Below, piece after piece: positions 9,265-18,139 of a stretch of 64,000 bases of DNA. The first letter of the stretch is position 1. The number at the start of each line of letters is the position of its first letter. Both the position numbers and the translations under genes were made by a program. Source of the stretch: Mesorhizobium amorphae (lineage in GTDB: Bacteria; Pseudomonadota; Alphaproteobacteria; Rhizobiales; Rhizobiaceae); the NCBI RefSeq assembly GCF_014843845.1, contig NZ_JHQS01000036.1, forward strand, positions 31,904 to 95,903, given 5' to 3'. The notes below the pieces were generated by a model. The model did no database searches. It worked only from the letters and a program-made list of their open reading frames with translations, and had not been told where the DNA came from.

Positions 9265-9426
9265 ATGCCAAGCTATGCTCCCAACCATTCAAGCATTTGG
9301 AGAACGTCCGTCACCATCACCAAGGCGTTGCGTGATGCGGAGGAAGCGGGCCGGTTTATCAACAGGTTGAAAGACGCCAAGACCGAAAAGCTGCTGATGG
9401 ATATCAACCGAAGTAACGAAGTGTAA
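9265..9426 (+). CDS. Small hypothetical protein, 53 residues
   Basis: An ATG preceded by AAAGGA at good spacing opens a 53-residue frame that starts MPSYAPNHSSIWRTSVTIT and ends with TAA. The middle (ITKALRDAEEAGRFINRLKDAKTEKLLMDI) is rich in charged residues with a helical, amphipathic pattern. I do not recognise a family. It lies downstream of the triple-palindrome promoter and 91 bases before the acyltransferase gene, so all could be co-transcribed. It might be a real small protein or the fused remnant of a larger gene. Confidence 0.5.
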   Translation: MPSYAPNHSSIWRTSVTITKALRDAEEAGRFINRLKDAKTEKLLMDINRSNEV

Positions 9427-9517
9427 TCCGGTTCCCGCTAACAACGAAGCTCAAACCGCGCAAGCAACCGCTCGATCCATTCGGATTGCTCGATGGCCTT
9501 GCCCAATGGAAATTGCC

Positions 9518-12500
9518 ATGAACAACAACCTGATGACGTCACGGCGCTTCGCACCTCTCTTCTGGACGCAATTCCTCTCGGCCTTCAATGACAATTTCCT
9601 GAAGAACACGCTGGTGTTCCTCATTCTGTTCACGCTGGCGGCGGACAAAGCGGCGTCCTTGGTAACGCTCGCGGGAGCTGTTTTCATGGCCCCGTTCCTG
9701 CTTCTGTCCGCACTTGGCGGTGAGATCGCCGACCGCTTCGACAAGGCTGCCGTGGCGCGCAAGTTGAAGCTCGTCGAGATCGGCGCCGCCATGCTGGCGG
9801 TCATCGGCATCGCGCTCTCGTCGATCCCGGTCCTGTTGACGGCACTGTTCCTGTTTGGCGTGATTTCGGCGCTGTTTGGCCCGATCAAATACGGCATCCT
9901 GCCGGATCACCTCGAGCGCAAGGAACTGCCGCGCGCCAATGCCTGGATCGAGTCGGCCACCTTCGCCGCCATCCTTGGCGGCACGATCGTCGGCGGCACT
10001 GTCTCGGCCGACGGCATCGGCGTCGCGGTCTTCGGTCCGATGATGATGATCCTCGCCGTCGGTTGCTGGCTCGTCAGCCGCTACATCCCCGCGACCGGAT
10101 CGGCCGCACCGAACCTGGTGATCGACAAGAACATCCTGCGCTCCACCTGGCGGCTGGTCAGCGAGTTGCGCACCAACCAGCGCATCTGGCGGGCGGCGCT
10201 GATGGCGTCATGGTTCTGGCTGGTCGGGGCCATCATCCTTTCCATCCTGCCCCCAATGGTCAAGGATTCGCTCGGCGGCACCGAAATCGCCGTGACCGCC
10301 TATCTCGCCGTCTTCGCGGTCGCCGTCGCCATCGGCTCGGCCATTGCCGCGTGGATGTCACAGGGGCGCATGGTGCTGTTGCCCGCCCCGGTCGGCACGG
10401 CCCTGATGGCCCTGTTCGGACTTGATCTCGGCTGGAGCGTCTGGGGCCTGCAAGCCTCGTCCCAGGTTGAGACGCTCAGCGCCTTCTTTGCCGGCCAGAA
10501 CACCATCCGTGTCGCCATCGACCTGGCCGGCCTGGCGATTGCCGGTGCCTTCCTCGTCGTGCCGACCTTCGCGGCGGTGCAGGCGTGGGCGCCGGAAGAT
10601 CGCCGCGCCCGTGTCGTCGCCGCGGTCAACGTCGTCAGCGCCGGCTTCATGACCATCGGCGGCGGCCTTGTCGCCGCCATCCAGGCAGCCGGCGTCTCCA
10701 TTGCAGGCGTGCTGTTCGGCCTCGCCGTCATCAATGCCGTCGCCGCTTGGCTGATGCTGAAATATTTGCCGACGAACGCTTTCCGCGATTTCGTCTCCAT
10801 CCTGTTCCGTGCCTTCCATCATCTGGAGGTGGAGGGGCTGGAAAACCTCAAGGCTGCTGGTCCGGCACCAATCCTGGCGCTCAACCATGTCAGCTTCCTC
10901 GACGGTCCGCTGGCCCTGACGCTGACCGATGAGGAGCCGGTCTTTGCCATCGACCACACGATCGCCCAGGCCTGGTGGATGAAGCCGTTCATGAAACTCG
11001 CCCGCGCTCTGCCGCTCAATCCGGCCAAGCCGATGTCGACCCGCACGCTGATCAAGATCGTGCAAGGCGGCGATCCGCTGGTCATCTTCCCCGAAGGCCG
11101 CATCACCGTCACCGGCGGCCTGATGAAGGTCTATGACGGCGCCGCCATGGTCGCCGACAAGACCGGCTCGATGGTGGTACCGGTCCGCATCGAAGGGCTG
11201 GAGAAGAGCTACTTTTCGCGGCTGACCTCGCAGCATGTGCGCCGACGCCTGTTCCCGAAGGTCAAGGTGACCATTCTGGAGCCGGTGAAGCTCGAAGTTG
11301 CGCCGGAGCTGAAGGGCCGCAAGCGTCGCGCCGCGGCGGGCGCTTCCCTCTACCAGGTCATGTCGGACCTCGTCTTCCGCACCCAGGATATCGACAAGAC
11401 CGTGCTGGAAAAGATCATCCAGACGGCGAACGAACGCGGCATGAAAAAGCTCGCAGTGGAGGATCCGGTCACCGGTTCGCTGAGCTACGGCAAGCTGCTG
11501 ACGGGTGCCGCGGTGCTCGGCGAGAAGTTCGAACACCTCTATGCCGACCAGCAGACGCTGGGCATCATGCTGCCCAACGCCAACGGCGCCTGCGCGACGT
11601 TGCTCGGCGTCATGTCGGCGGGCAAGGTTCCGGCGATGATCAACTTCACCGCTGGTGCCGCGAACATCCTCTCGGCCTGCAAGGCCGCCGACGTGCGGAC
11701 CGTGCTCACCTCGCGCGCCTTTGTCGAACAGGCAAAGCTCGGTGCGGTGGTAGAGGAACTCGGCCGCGCAGTGGACATCGTCTGGCTAGACGATTTGCGG
11801 GCCAGCATCGGTCTCAAGGACAAGCTGCTCGGCCTGTTGCGCAAGAGCACGCCGCGCGTTGCCCGCAAGCCCGACGATGCGGCGGTGATCCTGTTCACCT
11901 CCGGTTCCGAAGGCACGCCCAAGGGCGTGGTGCTCAGCCACCGCAACATCCTGGCCAATGCCGCCCAGGCCGCCTCGCGCATCGACTTCCATTCGGGTGA
12001 CAAGGTCTTCAACATCCTGCCGATCTTCCATTCCTTCGGCATGACGGCGGGCACGGTGCTGCCGCTGATCTCCGGCGTGCCGGTCTACTTCTACCCCTCG
12101 CCGCTGCACTACCGTATCGTGCCGGAACTGATCTACGCGTCGAACGCGACGATCATCTTCGGCACCGACACGTTCCTCTCAGGCTATGCGCGCACGGCAC
12201 ACCCCTACGACTTCCGTTCGGTGCGCTACTGTTTTGCCGGCGCCGAGCCGGTGAAGGCCGCGACGCGCATGACCTACATGGAGAAGTTCGGCCTGCGCAT
12301 CCTGGAGGGCTACGGCGTGACAGAAGCAGCACCGGTGATCTCCATCAACACGCCGATGTACAACAGGTCCGGCAGCGTCGGCAAAATCATGCCCGGCATG
12401 GAGTACCGGCTGGATCCGGTGCCCGGCGTCGATGATGGCGGGCGGCTCTACGTGCGCGGCCCCAATGTCATGTCGGGCTATCTGCGCGCCGAAAAACCCG

Positions 12501-12922
12501 GCGTGCTCGAGCCGCTGGAAGATGGCTGGCATGACACCGGCGACGTCGTCACCGTCGACGAAGCAGGCTTCATCACCATTCGCGGCCGCGCCAAGCGCTT
12601 CGCCAAGATCGGCGGCGAGATGATCTCGCTGGCTGCCGTGGAAGTGCTGGCCGGCGAATTGTGGAAGGGATCGCTTTCGGCCGTCGCCACCGTGCCGGAT
12701 GCCCGCAAGGGCGAAAAGCTGATCCTGATCACCGAGGCGGCCAACGCCACGCGCGCCGAATTCCTGGCCTTCGCCAAGGCCAACGGCGCCATGGACCTGA
12801 TGGTGCCGGCCGAAGTGCGCATCGTTGCGAAAGTGCCGGTCCTCGGTTCCGGCAAGCTCGACTTCGCCGGCGTGACGAAGATGGTGCGCAGCGAAGAAGA
12901 CATGAAGATCAAGGCAGCTTGA
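9518..12922 (+). CDS. aas: Acyl-[ACP]-phospholipid O-acyltransferase, LplT-PlsC-acyl ligase fusion (Aas-like)
   Basis: About 1,134 residues in three modules. Residues 1-420 are an MFS transporter of the lysophospholipid flippase (LplT) type. About 430-620 is a PlsC acyltransferase with NHVSFLDG (HX4D) and FPEGRIT. About 630 to the end is an AMP-forming acyl ligase with FTSGSEGTPKG and the GWHDTGD motif. In E. coli, LplT flips lysophospholipids inward and Aas reacylates them; here both are one inner-membrane protein. The start is at 9518 (MNNNLMTSRRF) or 12 bases earlier. It is the last gene before a strong hairpin at 12931, and the triple-palindrome promoter lies about 400 bases upstream. Confidence 0.9.
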   Translation: MNNNLMTSRRFAPLFWTQFLSAFNDNFLKNTLVFLILFTLAADKAASLVTLAGAVFMAPFLLLSALGGEIADRFDKAAVARKLKLVEIGAAMLAVIGIALSSIPVLLTALFLFGVISALFGPIKYGILPDHLERKELPRANAWIESATFAAILGGTIVGGTVSADGIGVAVFGPMMMILAVGCWLVSRYIPATGSAAPNLVIDKNILRSTWRLVSELRTNQRIWRAALMASWFWLVGAIILSILPPMVKDSLGGTEIAVTAYLAVFAVAVAIGSAIAAWMSQGRMVLLPAPVGTALMALFGLDLGWSVWGLQASSQVETLSAFFAGQNTIRVAIDLAGLAIAGAFLVVPTFAAVQAWAPEDRRARVVAAVNVVSAGFMTIGGGLVAAIQAAGVSIAGVLFGLAVINAVAAWLMLKYLPTNAFRDFVSILFRAFHHLEVEGLENLKAAGPAPILALNHVSFLDGPLALTLTDEEPVFAIDHTIAQAWWMKPFMKLARALPLNPAKPMSTRTLIKIVQGGDPLVIFPEGRITVTGGLMKVYDGAAMVADKTGSMVVPVRIEGLEKSYFSRLTSQHVRRRLFPKVKVTILEPVKLEVAPELKGRKRRAAAGASLYQVMSDLVFRTQDIDKTVLEKIIQTANERGMKKLAVEDPVTGSLSYGKLLTGAAVLGEKFEHLYADQQTLGIMLPNANGACATLLGVMSAGKVPAMINFTAGAANILSACKAADVRTVLTSRAFVEQAKLGAVVEELGRAVDIVWLDDLRASIGLKDKLLGLLRKSTPRVARKPDDAAVILFTSGSEGTPKGVVLSHRNILANAAQAASRIDFHSGDKVFNILPIFHSFGMTAGTVLPLISGVPVYFYPSPLHYRIVPELIYASNATIIFGTDTFLSGYARTAHPYDFRSVRYCFAGAEPVKAATRMTYMEKFGLRILEGYGVTEAAPVISINTPMYNRSGSVGKIMPGMEYRLDPVPGVDDGGRLYVRGPNVMSGYLRAEKPGVLEPLEDGWHDTGDVVTVDEAGFITIRGRAKRFAKIGGEMISLAAVEVLAGELWKGSLSAVATVPDARKGEKLILITEAANATRAEFLAFAKANGAMDLMVPAEVRIVAKVPVLGSGKLDFAGVTKMVRSEEDMKIKAA

Positions 12923-12930
12923 TCCGCATG

Positions 12931-12963
12931 CGAACGGGCCGGCGCAAAACGCCGGCCCGTTCG
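12931..12963 (+). terminator. Strong hairpin after the acyltransferase gene
   Basis: A perfect 14-bp GC-rich stem (CGAACGGGCCGGCG with its complement) closes a CAAAA loop 8 bases after the stop codon. No T-run follows, so it may act with Rho or as a 3'-end stabiliser rather than as a classical intrinsic terminator. Confidence 0.7.
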
Positions 12964-13066
12964 TGCGATCTCTCAGCCTTGGCGGTGATCGCAGGGCAAG
13001 TCGCCATCACCCGGGCTCAGGGCCTAGCAACGAGCTTTAATCCCAAATTGCACGCTTGTTCAAAGA

Positions 13067-13440
13067 TCAGCGAATGCGCACTCCCTCGGCGTCGAAGATG
13101 CGGGCGCGCATCGGTTGGAAGCGCAGCGTGATCGTCTCGCCGAAGCGTGGCTGGTCCTCGCGCCGTTCGGCGACCACGGTTTCGCCGCTCGCCAGCGCCC
13201 CGTGGACGTAAGACGTCGACCCCAGGCGCTCGGTGACATCGACAGCGAGCGACAGCGTCACCTCCTGCTTTTCGCCGAGATGTTCCGGCCTGATGCCCAG
13301 CAGGACGTTGCGGCCCGGCTCGAGCCGCCTCGCCAGATGCGAGATGTCGACGCTCGCCTCGCCGGCAAGCAAGGTTCTGCCATCGTCGGCCACCGTGGCC
13401 TTCAGGAAATTTCATGCGCGGCGTGCCGATGAAGCCGGCC
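13067..13440 (-). pseudogene. Remnant of a sugar ABC ATPase (UgpC/MalK type), C-terminal part only
   Basis: Reading the minus strand, the frame ending at 13067 encodes a C-terminal TOBE domain: LGIRPEHLGE, then SLAVDVTERLGSTSYVH, ending in a stop. Upstream the match continues in another frame (AGFIGTPRMKF) up to about 13440, so there is a frameshift near 13405. The Walker A, signature and Walker B regions are missing. Downstream (toward 13000) no further gene of a sugar system is present. This is a decayed fragment left by rearrangement; the intact relative at 18140 keeps the equivalent AGFIGSPAMNFL. Confidence 0.75.
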
Positions 13441-13472
13441 TTGTCGAAATCGCTGCCGCGACCGCGGCCGTG

Positions 13473-15452
13473 CTAGGCGACGAGGCCTGGTCTAACTTGG
13501 TTTATCTCTTCGATTGGGACGGGATGACCCGTGAGAAAACCCTGTATCGAATGGACGCCCAAGCGCTGCAGCAACATCTGCTGCTCTTCAGTTTCGACGC
13601 CTTCCGCGAGCACGGCATGGTCGAGATTGCGCAGAAGTCCGACCATGTCCTGCAACAGGCTTAGGCCACGAGATGTCTGGCAATCGTGGAGGAAACTGCG
13701 ATCGATCTTAACGACGTCGAATTTGAAACGGCGGAGCCAAGAAAGGCCTGCAAATCCCGTTCCGAAGTCATCCAGCCAGATTTGAACACCCAGGTTTCGC
13801 AGCCGTTCCATGTTTCTTACGGCTTGTGCCTCCAAAAAGATGTCGCTTCCTTCGGTGATCTCGATGGCAAGCTTCTGTGGCGCAAGGCCGTGCCGACCGA
13901 GGATCTCGGTAATTCGCAGTGAAAAATTAGCAGCCTTGAGCTGACGAACTGATACGTTCGCCGTCACGACCGAGCCCAATCCATATTCCACCATGTCACT
14001 GCAGGCTTGATCAATTAACCACGTACCCAGTTCCACTATCGCGCCAGTTTGCTCGGCAACCGGTATGAACACGGATGGACTGATCATAGTGCCGTCAAAG
14101 TCGCACACGCGCATGAGCGTCTCATGGCCCAACAGTCGTCCTGACGCCAGGTCGCAAATTGGCTGATAGGCCACGGAAACGAGTTGCTTGGAAACTGCGA
14201 GCTTCAACAGTTCTGAAAGATTTTCGCTGGAGCGATCTCGGTCGGTAGCGTGCGGATCGTAAATGGTGAACGTTGCGCGGCCAGCAAACTTGGACGTGTA
14301 GAGGGCGCGATCAGCTTCCTGCAGCAGGACGCGAAGTTCCATGCTTTGATCGGCGCGCGTCAACGAGGCGCCGGCGCTGATGGTGACAATGTTTAGCTTG
14401 TCGCCCCGATCGGGGTGGTGGATATGCAAATCCTCTACAGCGCGACAAAACTGCTGCGCGAGTTCATTAAGATGAGCACGCCCAGTGACCTTGCAGAGGA
14501 CAACGAACTCTTCACCGCCATAGCGGGCCGCGATGGCATTGTTCGAAGCTGCCGTCTCGGAAAGGACATGGGCAAGCTTGATCAGGCAATCATCGCCGGC
14601 CTGATGACCAAGTCCATCATTGAACCTCTTGAAGTAGTCCACGTCGATCAGAATGAGGCCTATTTCGTCGTCGTCCGTGGCCCATTCGTTGCGCATCTCC
14701 GAGAATTCTCGAATGATCGCCCGGCGATTTTTCATTCCCGTGAGCGGATCCGTATCCGCGATTTCCGTCAGCTTTTGCCCCTTTTTGATAGCAGCCTGTT
14801 CTTGAATTTGCGCCCGAAGTGCATGCAGGAAAGTTTGGTACCGCTCTACGCTAAGTCGCCAGGAAAGGTAGAGCGACAGCACCAGGCAATTCACGAAATA
14901 GGCTGACAGCACGACGCGGGCGACGATGTCGGTCTGAAGGAAAAAAAACGCTGCGCCTATGAAGCTTATGGTCACTGTCGCCGATGAAATCGCTGAAAGC
15001 CAGAAACGAAAGTTAAAGAATAAGTTCGCTCCAAGAATAAATACTGTTCCAAAGACCATAAAGTGGGACAGCGCCGCCTGGTGGCCTGTTCCAAAAGCAG
15101 ATAGCAGCCACCCGACTGCACCGACTACAATCGCCAGCGCAGCGACGAGATGTAAGGTCGTAAGAGCGAAGCCCCTTCGGGCAATTAGCTCGACGAGCGC
15201 CAGGGAGGTGATCCCCAGCGTTAGGCGGGTCAGCACAAGCCGATTGGCGATGTCCGGAAAAAGAAACCAATCGAAGAGACCGTACGCCACATAGCTAAGA
15301 ACAGCAGCCCTCATACCCCATTGCACGAGCTTGCGGTTTTCACCGGCCTCCTTCTGGAGGAACCTCGCCAAAAGTGTCGGATCGGGCGAATGCCACCGCG
15401 GGCGCGCCAGCGCTGCGACCACCCTCTGAGCAACCTCCTCAGTCAGTTGCAT
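13473..15452 (-). CDS. Membrane GGDEF-EAL protein (cyclic-di-GMP synthesis and breakdown)
   Basis: 659 residues. About six membrane helices fill residues 45-210, followed by a short coiled linker (AQIQEQAAIKKGQ), a GGDEF domain with the active variant RYGGEEF, and an EAL domain. The EAL motif reads ETL (GHETLMR). The other phosphodiesterase residues look kept: IEITEG, LDDFGTG, VKIDRSF, LAEGVETEEQ and the Gln of IQGFLTG. No RxxD product-inhibition site is seen before GGEEF. Both activities are thus possible, with the membrane part as sensor. It is divergent from the methyltransferase-like gene at 15702. Confidence 0.92.
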   Translation of the reverse strand: MQLTEEVAQRVVAALARPRWHSPDPTLLARFLQKEAGENRKLVQWGMRAAVLSYVAYGLFDWFLFPDIANRLVLTRLTLGITSLALVELIARRGFALTTLHLVAALAIVVGAVGWLLSAFGTGHQAALSHFMVFGTVFILGANLFFNFRFWLSAISSATVTISFIGAAFFFLQTDIVARVVLSAYFVNCLVLSLYLSWRLSVERYQTFLHALRAQIQEQAAIKKGQKLTEIADTDPLTGMKNRRAIIREFSEMRNEWATDDDEIGLILIDVDYFKRFNDGLGHQAGDDCLIKLAHVLSETAASNNAIAARYGGEEFVVLCKVTGRAHLNELAQQFCRAVEDLHIHHPDRGDKLNIVTISAGASLTRADQSMELRVLLQEADRALYTSKFAGRATFTIYDPHATDRDRSSENLSELLKLAVSKQLVSVAYQPICDLASGRLLGHETLMRVCDFDGTMISPSVFIPVAEQTGAIVELGTWLIDQACSDMVEYGLGSVVTANVSVRQLKAANFSLRITEILGRHGLAPQKLAIEITEGSDIFLEAQAVRNMERLRNLGVQIWLDDFGTGFAGLSWLRRFKFDVVKIDRSFLHDCQTSRGLSLLQDMVGLLRNLDHAVLAEGVETEEQQMLLQRLGVHSIQGFLTGHPVPIEEINQVRPGLVA

Positions 15453-15701
15453 TGTAACGCTCCTCCGCCACCCCCGGTAGCGAATGCAATAGCCGAGGTC
15501 GCTTGTCGGACGCAGGATGAAGGCATCACTCTCCGCAAAAAAGGCTGAATATCGCTAACCACCAGTAAACGCGGGTAGTTCGGATTTAGCGGAGTCGCGT
15601 CGACGCCGGCGCTCCCGCCACTGCATAAAATTTTATGAAAATATTTCGCATCATCCACACCGCGTCTATAGTTGTTCGCCGTGGACCGGAGGGTATACGG
15701 C

Positions 15702-16748
15702 ATGCGGCTCAACGCAGAATTGCAACTCGACGAATACAGCCTCGTAACTACTAAGTTGATGAAGAGGCATGCCACGACATCTGACGAAACTGTCGATGCC
15801 GACGAGTTGCGGAAGAGGACGGCCCAGCTCGCACTCGTGCTGGATCTCGCGAATCAAGCTTTCGTGCGGCACAAACCGGCCGGCCTGACTGTCGACCGCC
15901 TGGCAGGGAGACTCCATAAGCTTCGCAGGCAGGTTGCTCCTGCGGTCTGGCAGAAACTCATCCCTTTGGCTCAGCAACATCCCGTGGCGCAATATTTGAT
16001 CCAGGATCCGTTCACGCGCTGGTCGGTTGAAAAGCCGCGCGGGTATTCGGGCGATGCAAGCCTGCTGGACATTTACTACAAGCACCCCGTCGCCGAAGAG
16101 ATCGTTGCTTCGTCGACCTCGCTTGGCCGACAGATCTACGCCTATACCAGTGAAGCGGCGAGTTCTGTGGCGGGGCGCGAGCGCCGGGACATACTAACCA
16201 GAACTGTGGACGAAACGGTCCGCAGGGTGGAAAAAGCAGAGGTGCTGGCAATTGCATGCGGTCACCTACGAGAAGCTGAATGCTCTGACGCGCTCGCCAA
16301 GCAACAACTGCAGCGTTGGGTCGGCCTGGATCAAGACCCCGTCAGCGTAGCCACGGTGAACCACGACTTTGTCGGCACTGCAGTCGAGGCACTCCACGGC
16401 TCTGTACGTGGTATTCTTCGCCGCGCCTACGCCCTTGGTACATTCGATCTCGTCTACGCATCGGGGCTCTACGACTACCTGCCGCGCGCCATCGGCGTCC
16501 GCCTGCTTCAGAGAGCGATGGAACTGGTCAAGCCTGGGGGCGAATTCCTGTTTGCCAATTTCAGCGATGAGATCACGACGGATGGCTACATGGAGACGTT
16601 CATGGATTGGCCACTCATCCTGCGTTCGGCCGACGATATGTGGAACATCATCAATGCCGCAATCGGCAAGGGTTCCTTCGAAGCCCAAGTATATTATGGA
16701 TCGAACCGGAACATCGTTTACGGCAAAGTCAGGAAGGGTGATCTCTGA
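15702..16748 (+). CDS. Class I SAM-dependent methyltransferase-like protein
   Basis: 348 residues. The C-terminal two thirds looks like a Rossmann methyltransferase: motif I region VLAIACGHLREAE (about residue 195), acidic motif VGLDQDP, FDLVYASGLYDYL, and LVKPGGEFLFANF after motif III. The N-terminal 150 residues are helical with RGYSGDASLLDIYY. Motif I is unusual because ACGHLRE replaces the common xGxGxG. The start at 15702 has GGAGGG 8 bases before it; a longer frame from 15672 is less likely. The substrate is unknown. The 249-base gap to the divergent GGDEF-EAL gene should hold both promoters. Confidence 0.75.
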   Translation: MRLNAELQLDEYSLVTTKLMKRHATTSDETVDADELRKRTAQLALVLDLANQAFVRHKPAGLTVDRLAGRLHKLRRQVAPAVWQKLIPLAQQHPVAQYLIQDPFTRWSVEKPRGYSGDASLLDIYYKHPVAEEIVASSTSLGRQIYAYTSEAASSVAGRERRDILTRTVDETVRRVEKAEVLAIACGHLREAECSDALAKQQLQRWVGLDQDPVSVATVNHDFVGTAVEALHGSVRGILRRAYALGTFDLVYASGLYDYLPRAIGVRLLQRAMELVKPGGEFLFANFSDEITTDGYMETFMDWPLILRSADDMWNIINAAIGKGSFEAQVYYGSNRNIVYGKVRKGDL

Positions 16749-17042
16749 GCGCGAAATTTCGCGCAGGCATCCTCGGAACAATGTGAGGATCTACCAAGGC
16801 AAATCCGCCAGGGTCTACATTTTCCAGCGACTTGGCGGGCCTGACAGGCGCGCGCCATCATGGAGGCAATGGAGCATTCCTCGATGACAGTGGCGGACGA
16901 CTCTATCCGTGATGCCCCCATAACCGACACGTATTGTGGCGATGCCGATGCGGGTTCGGTTCGCTGGGATCACCGTACGCACGGCAACCTTCTTGCCCTG
17001 TGTAAGATCTGACCGGCATCGACCTTGCAGCTGCCAATCGTG
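16749..17042. other. Intergenic stretch with a 16-bp palindrome
   Basis: Directly after the methyltransferase stop lies the perfect palindrome GCGCGAAATTTCGCGC (16749-16764), which could form a 6-bp stem with an AATT loop and end transcription weakly. The rest, up to the converging LacI gene, shows no recognisable gene. A 50-codon frame at 16860-17012 has no ribosome site and no family resemblance. Confidence 0.45.
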
Positions 17043-18071
17043 TCACGACGGAGACCCAACTGGAACGGCGCAGGAATCTCTGACAATCAGGGTTGATTTC
17101 AGCCTGACGGACCGCGGTGCGGAAGACAATCCGTGGATCCGTTCAACGAGCATCTGCGCCGCTCTGCGCCCGATTTCAGTGCAGGGCTGCGCGACCAAGG
17201 TCAGCCGAGGCTCGAAAAAGTCCGCCCATTCAAAATCGTCGAAGCCGGCAAGCGATATGTCTTCGGGTATTCTCAGGCCCGCTGTGCGGATTGCTGCCAC
17301 GGCTCCGATCGTTGTCAGATTGTTTCCGGTGATGATGCCGGTCGGCGGATTTGCCAATCTCAGCAAGGTTGCCACCGCGTGCTGAGTGGCCTCGAAATTC
17401 CGGTTCGAAGGCTGCACAAGGTCCGCATCGAAGCCGATGCCATTGCGCTCGAGGCCCAGCCTGTAGCCTTCGATGCGCTCGCTTGTGGTGCTGAACCCTG
17501 CCTGACCGCCGATCATGCCGATCCGTCTGTGGCCAAGCCCCGCCATATGTGAAACCAGACTGGCGACAGCATGCTTGTTTTCAACACCGACATGGTCGAA
17601 GGCAGACTCAGCGAACCTGTCGACGAGCACGGTCGGAATGCCGCTCGTCTCCAGGTAGCGAATGGTCTTGTTTTCGGGGTCGCCGCACGGGGCCAGGATG
17701 ATGCCGTCGACCCTCCGCTCCTGCAACGCCTGAACGACGGCAAGTTCGTGATCCGGCTCGTCGCGTGTGTCGGCGAGGAAGACCAGCAGGCCGAGGCGCG
17801 CGCACTCGCTCTCGATGGCGCAGATGATGTCGCTGAAATAGGGATTGGTAATCGCCGATATCGCGATGCCGACATAGTTGCTGACGTTGCGCGCGAGCGA
17901 CCGCGCCAGCGCATTTGGCTGATATCCCGTTGCAGCGATCGCCTCGTTCACCAAGGCCGTTTTTTCGGGGCTGACGAGGCGCGTGCCGTTGATTACATGC
18001 GACACCGTGGACATGGACACTCCGGCTCGGCGAGCGACGTCGGTGATCGTTATAGCCGCTCTTCTCGCCAT
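17043..18071 (-). CDS. LacI-family transcriptional regulator
   Basis: 342 residues. The N-terminal LacI helix-turn-helix (ITDVARRAGVSMSTVSHVING, residues about 8-28) and hinge helix (YQPNALARSLA) precede a periplasmic-binding-like effector domain with VGIAISAITNPYFSDII and GIITGNNLTTIGA. The ATG at 18071 has GAGGTGAGGGG before it. It is the last gene of the CUT1 sugar operon and ends convergently with the gap before 16749. The family usually represses sugar genes until the sugar binds. The palindrome at 22691, with two AAGCGCTT cores, is the natural target. Confidence 0.93.
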   Translation of the reverse strand: MARRAAITITDVARRAGVSMSTVSHVINGTRLVSPEKTALVNEAIAATGYQPNALARSLARNVSNYVGIAISAITNPYFSDIICAIESECARLGLLVFLADTRDEPDHELAVVQALQERRVDGIILAPCGDPENKTIRYLETSGIPTVLVDRFAESAFDHVGVENKHAVASLVSHMAGLGHRRIGMIGGQAGFSTTSERIEGYRLGLERNGIGFDADLVQPSNRNFEATQHAVATLLRLANPPTGIITGNNLTTIGAVAAIRTAGLRIPEDISLAGFDDFEWADFFEPRLTLVAQPCTEIGRRAAQMLVERIHGLSSAPRSVRLKSTLIVRDSCAVPVGSPS

Positions 18072-18139
18072 CCCCTCACCTCAATCCGGCACCTGTCTGT
18101 CCAGGAATGTCCCGCGGCCGCCGACTCGCAGCCGACTAT

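Noticed and set aside
13017..13415. 132-codon frame overlapping the ABC ATPase remnant
   Set aside because: It is the wrong frame of the remnant after the frameshift; only its first few residues continue the ATPase match.
16860..17012. 50-codon frame in the gap before the LacI gene
   Set aside because: There is no ribosome site, no family resemblance and no sign of co-transcription, so it was not called as a gene.
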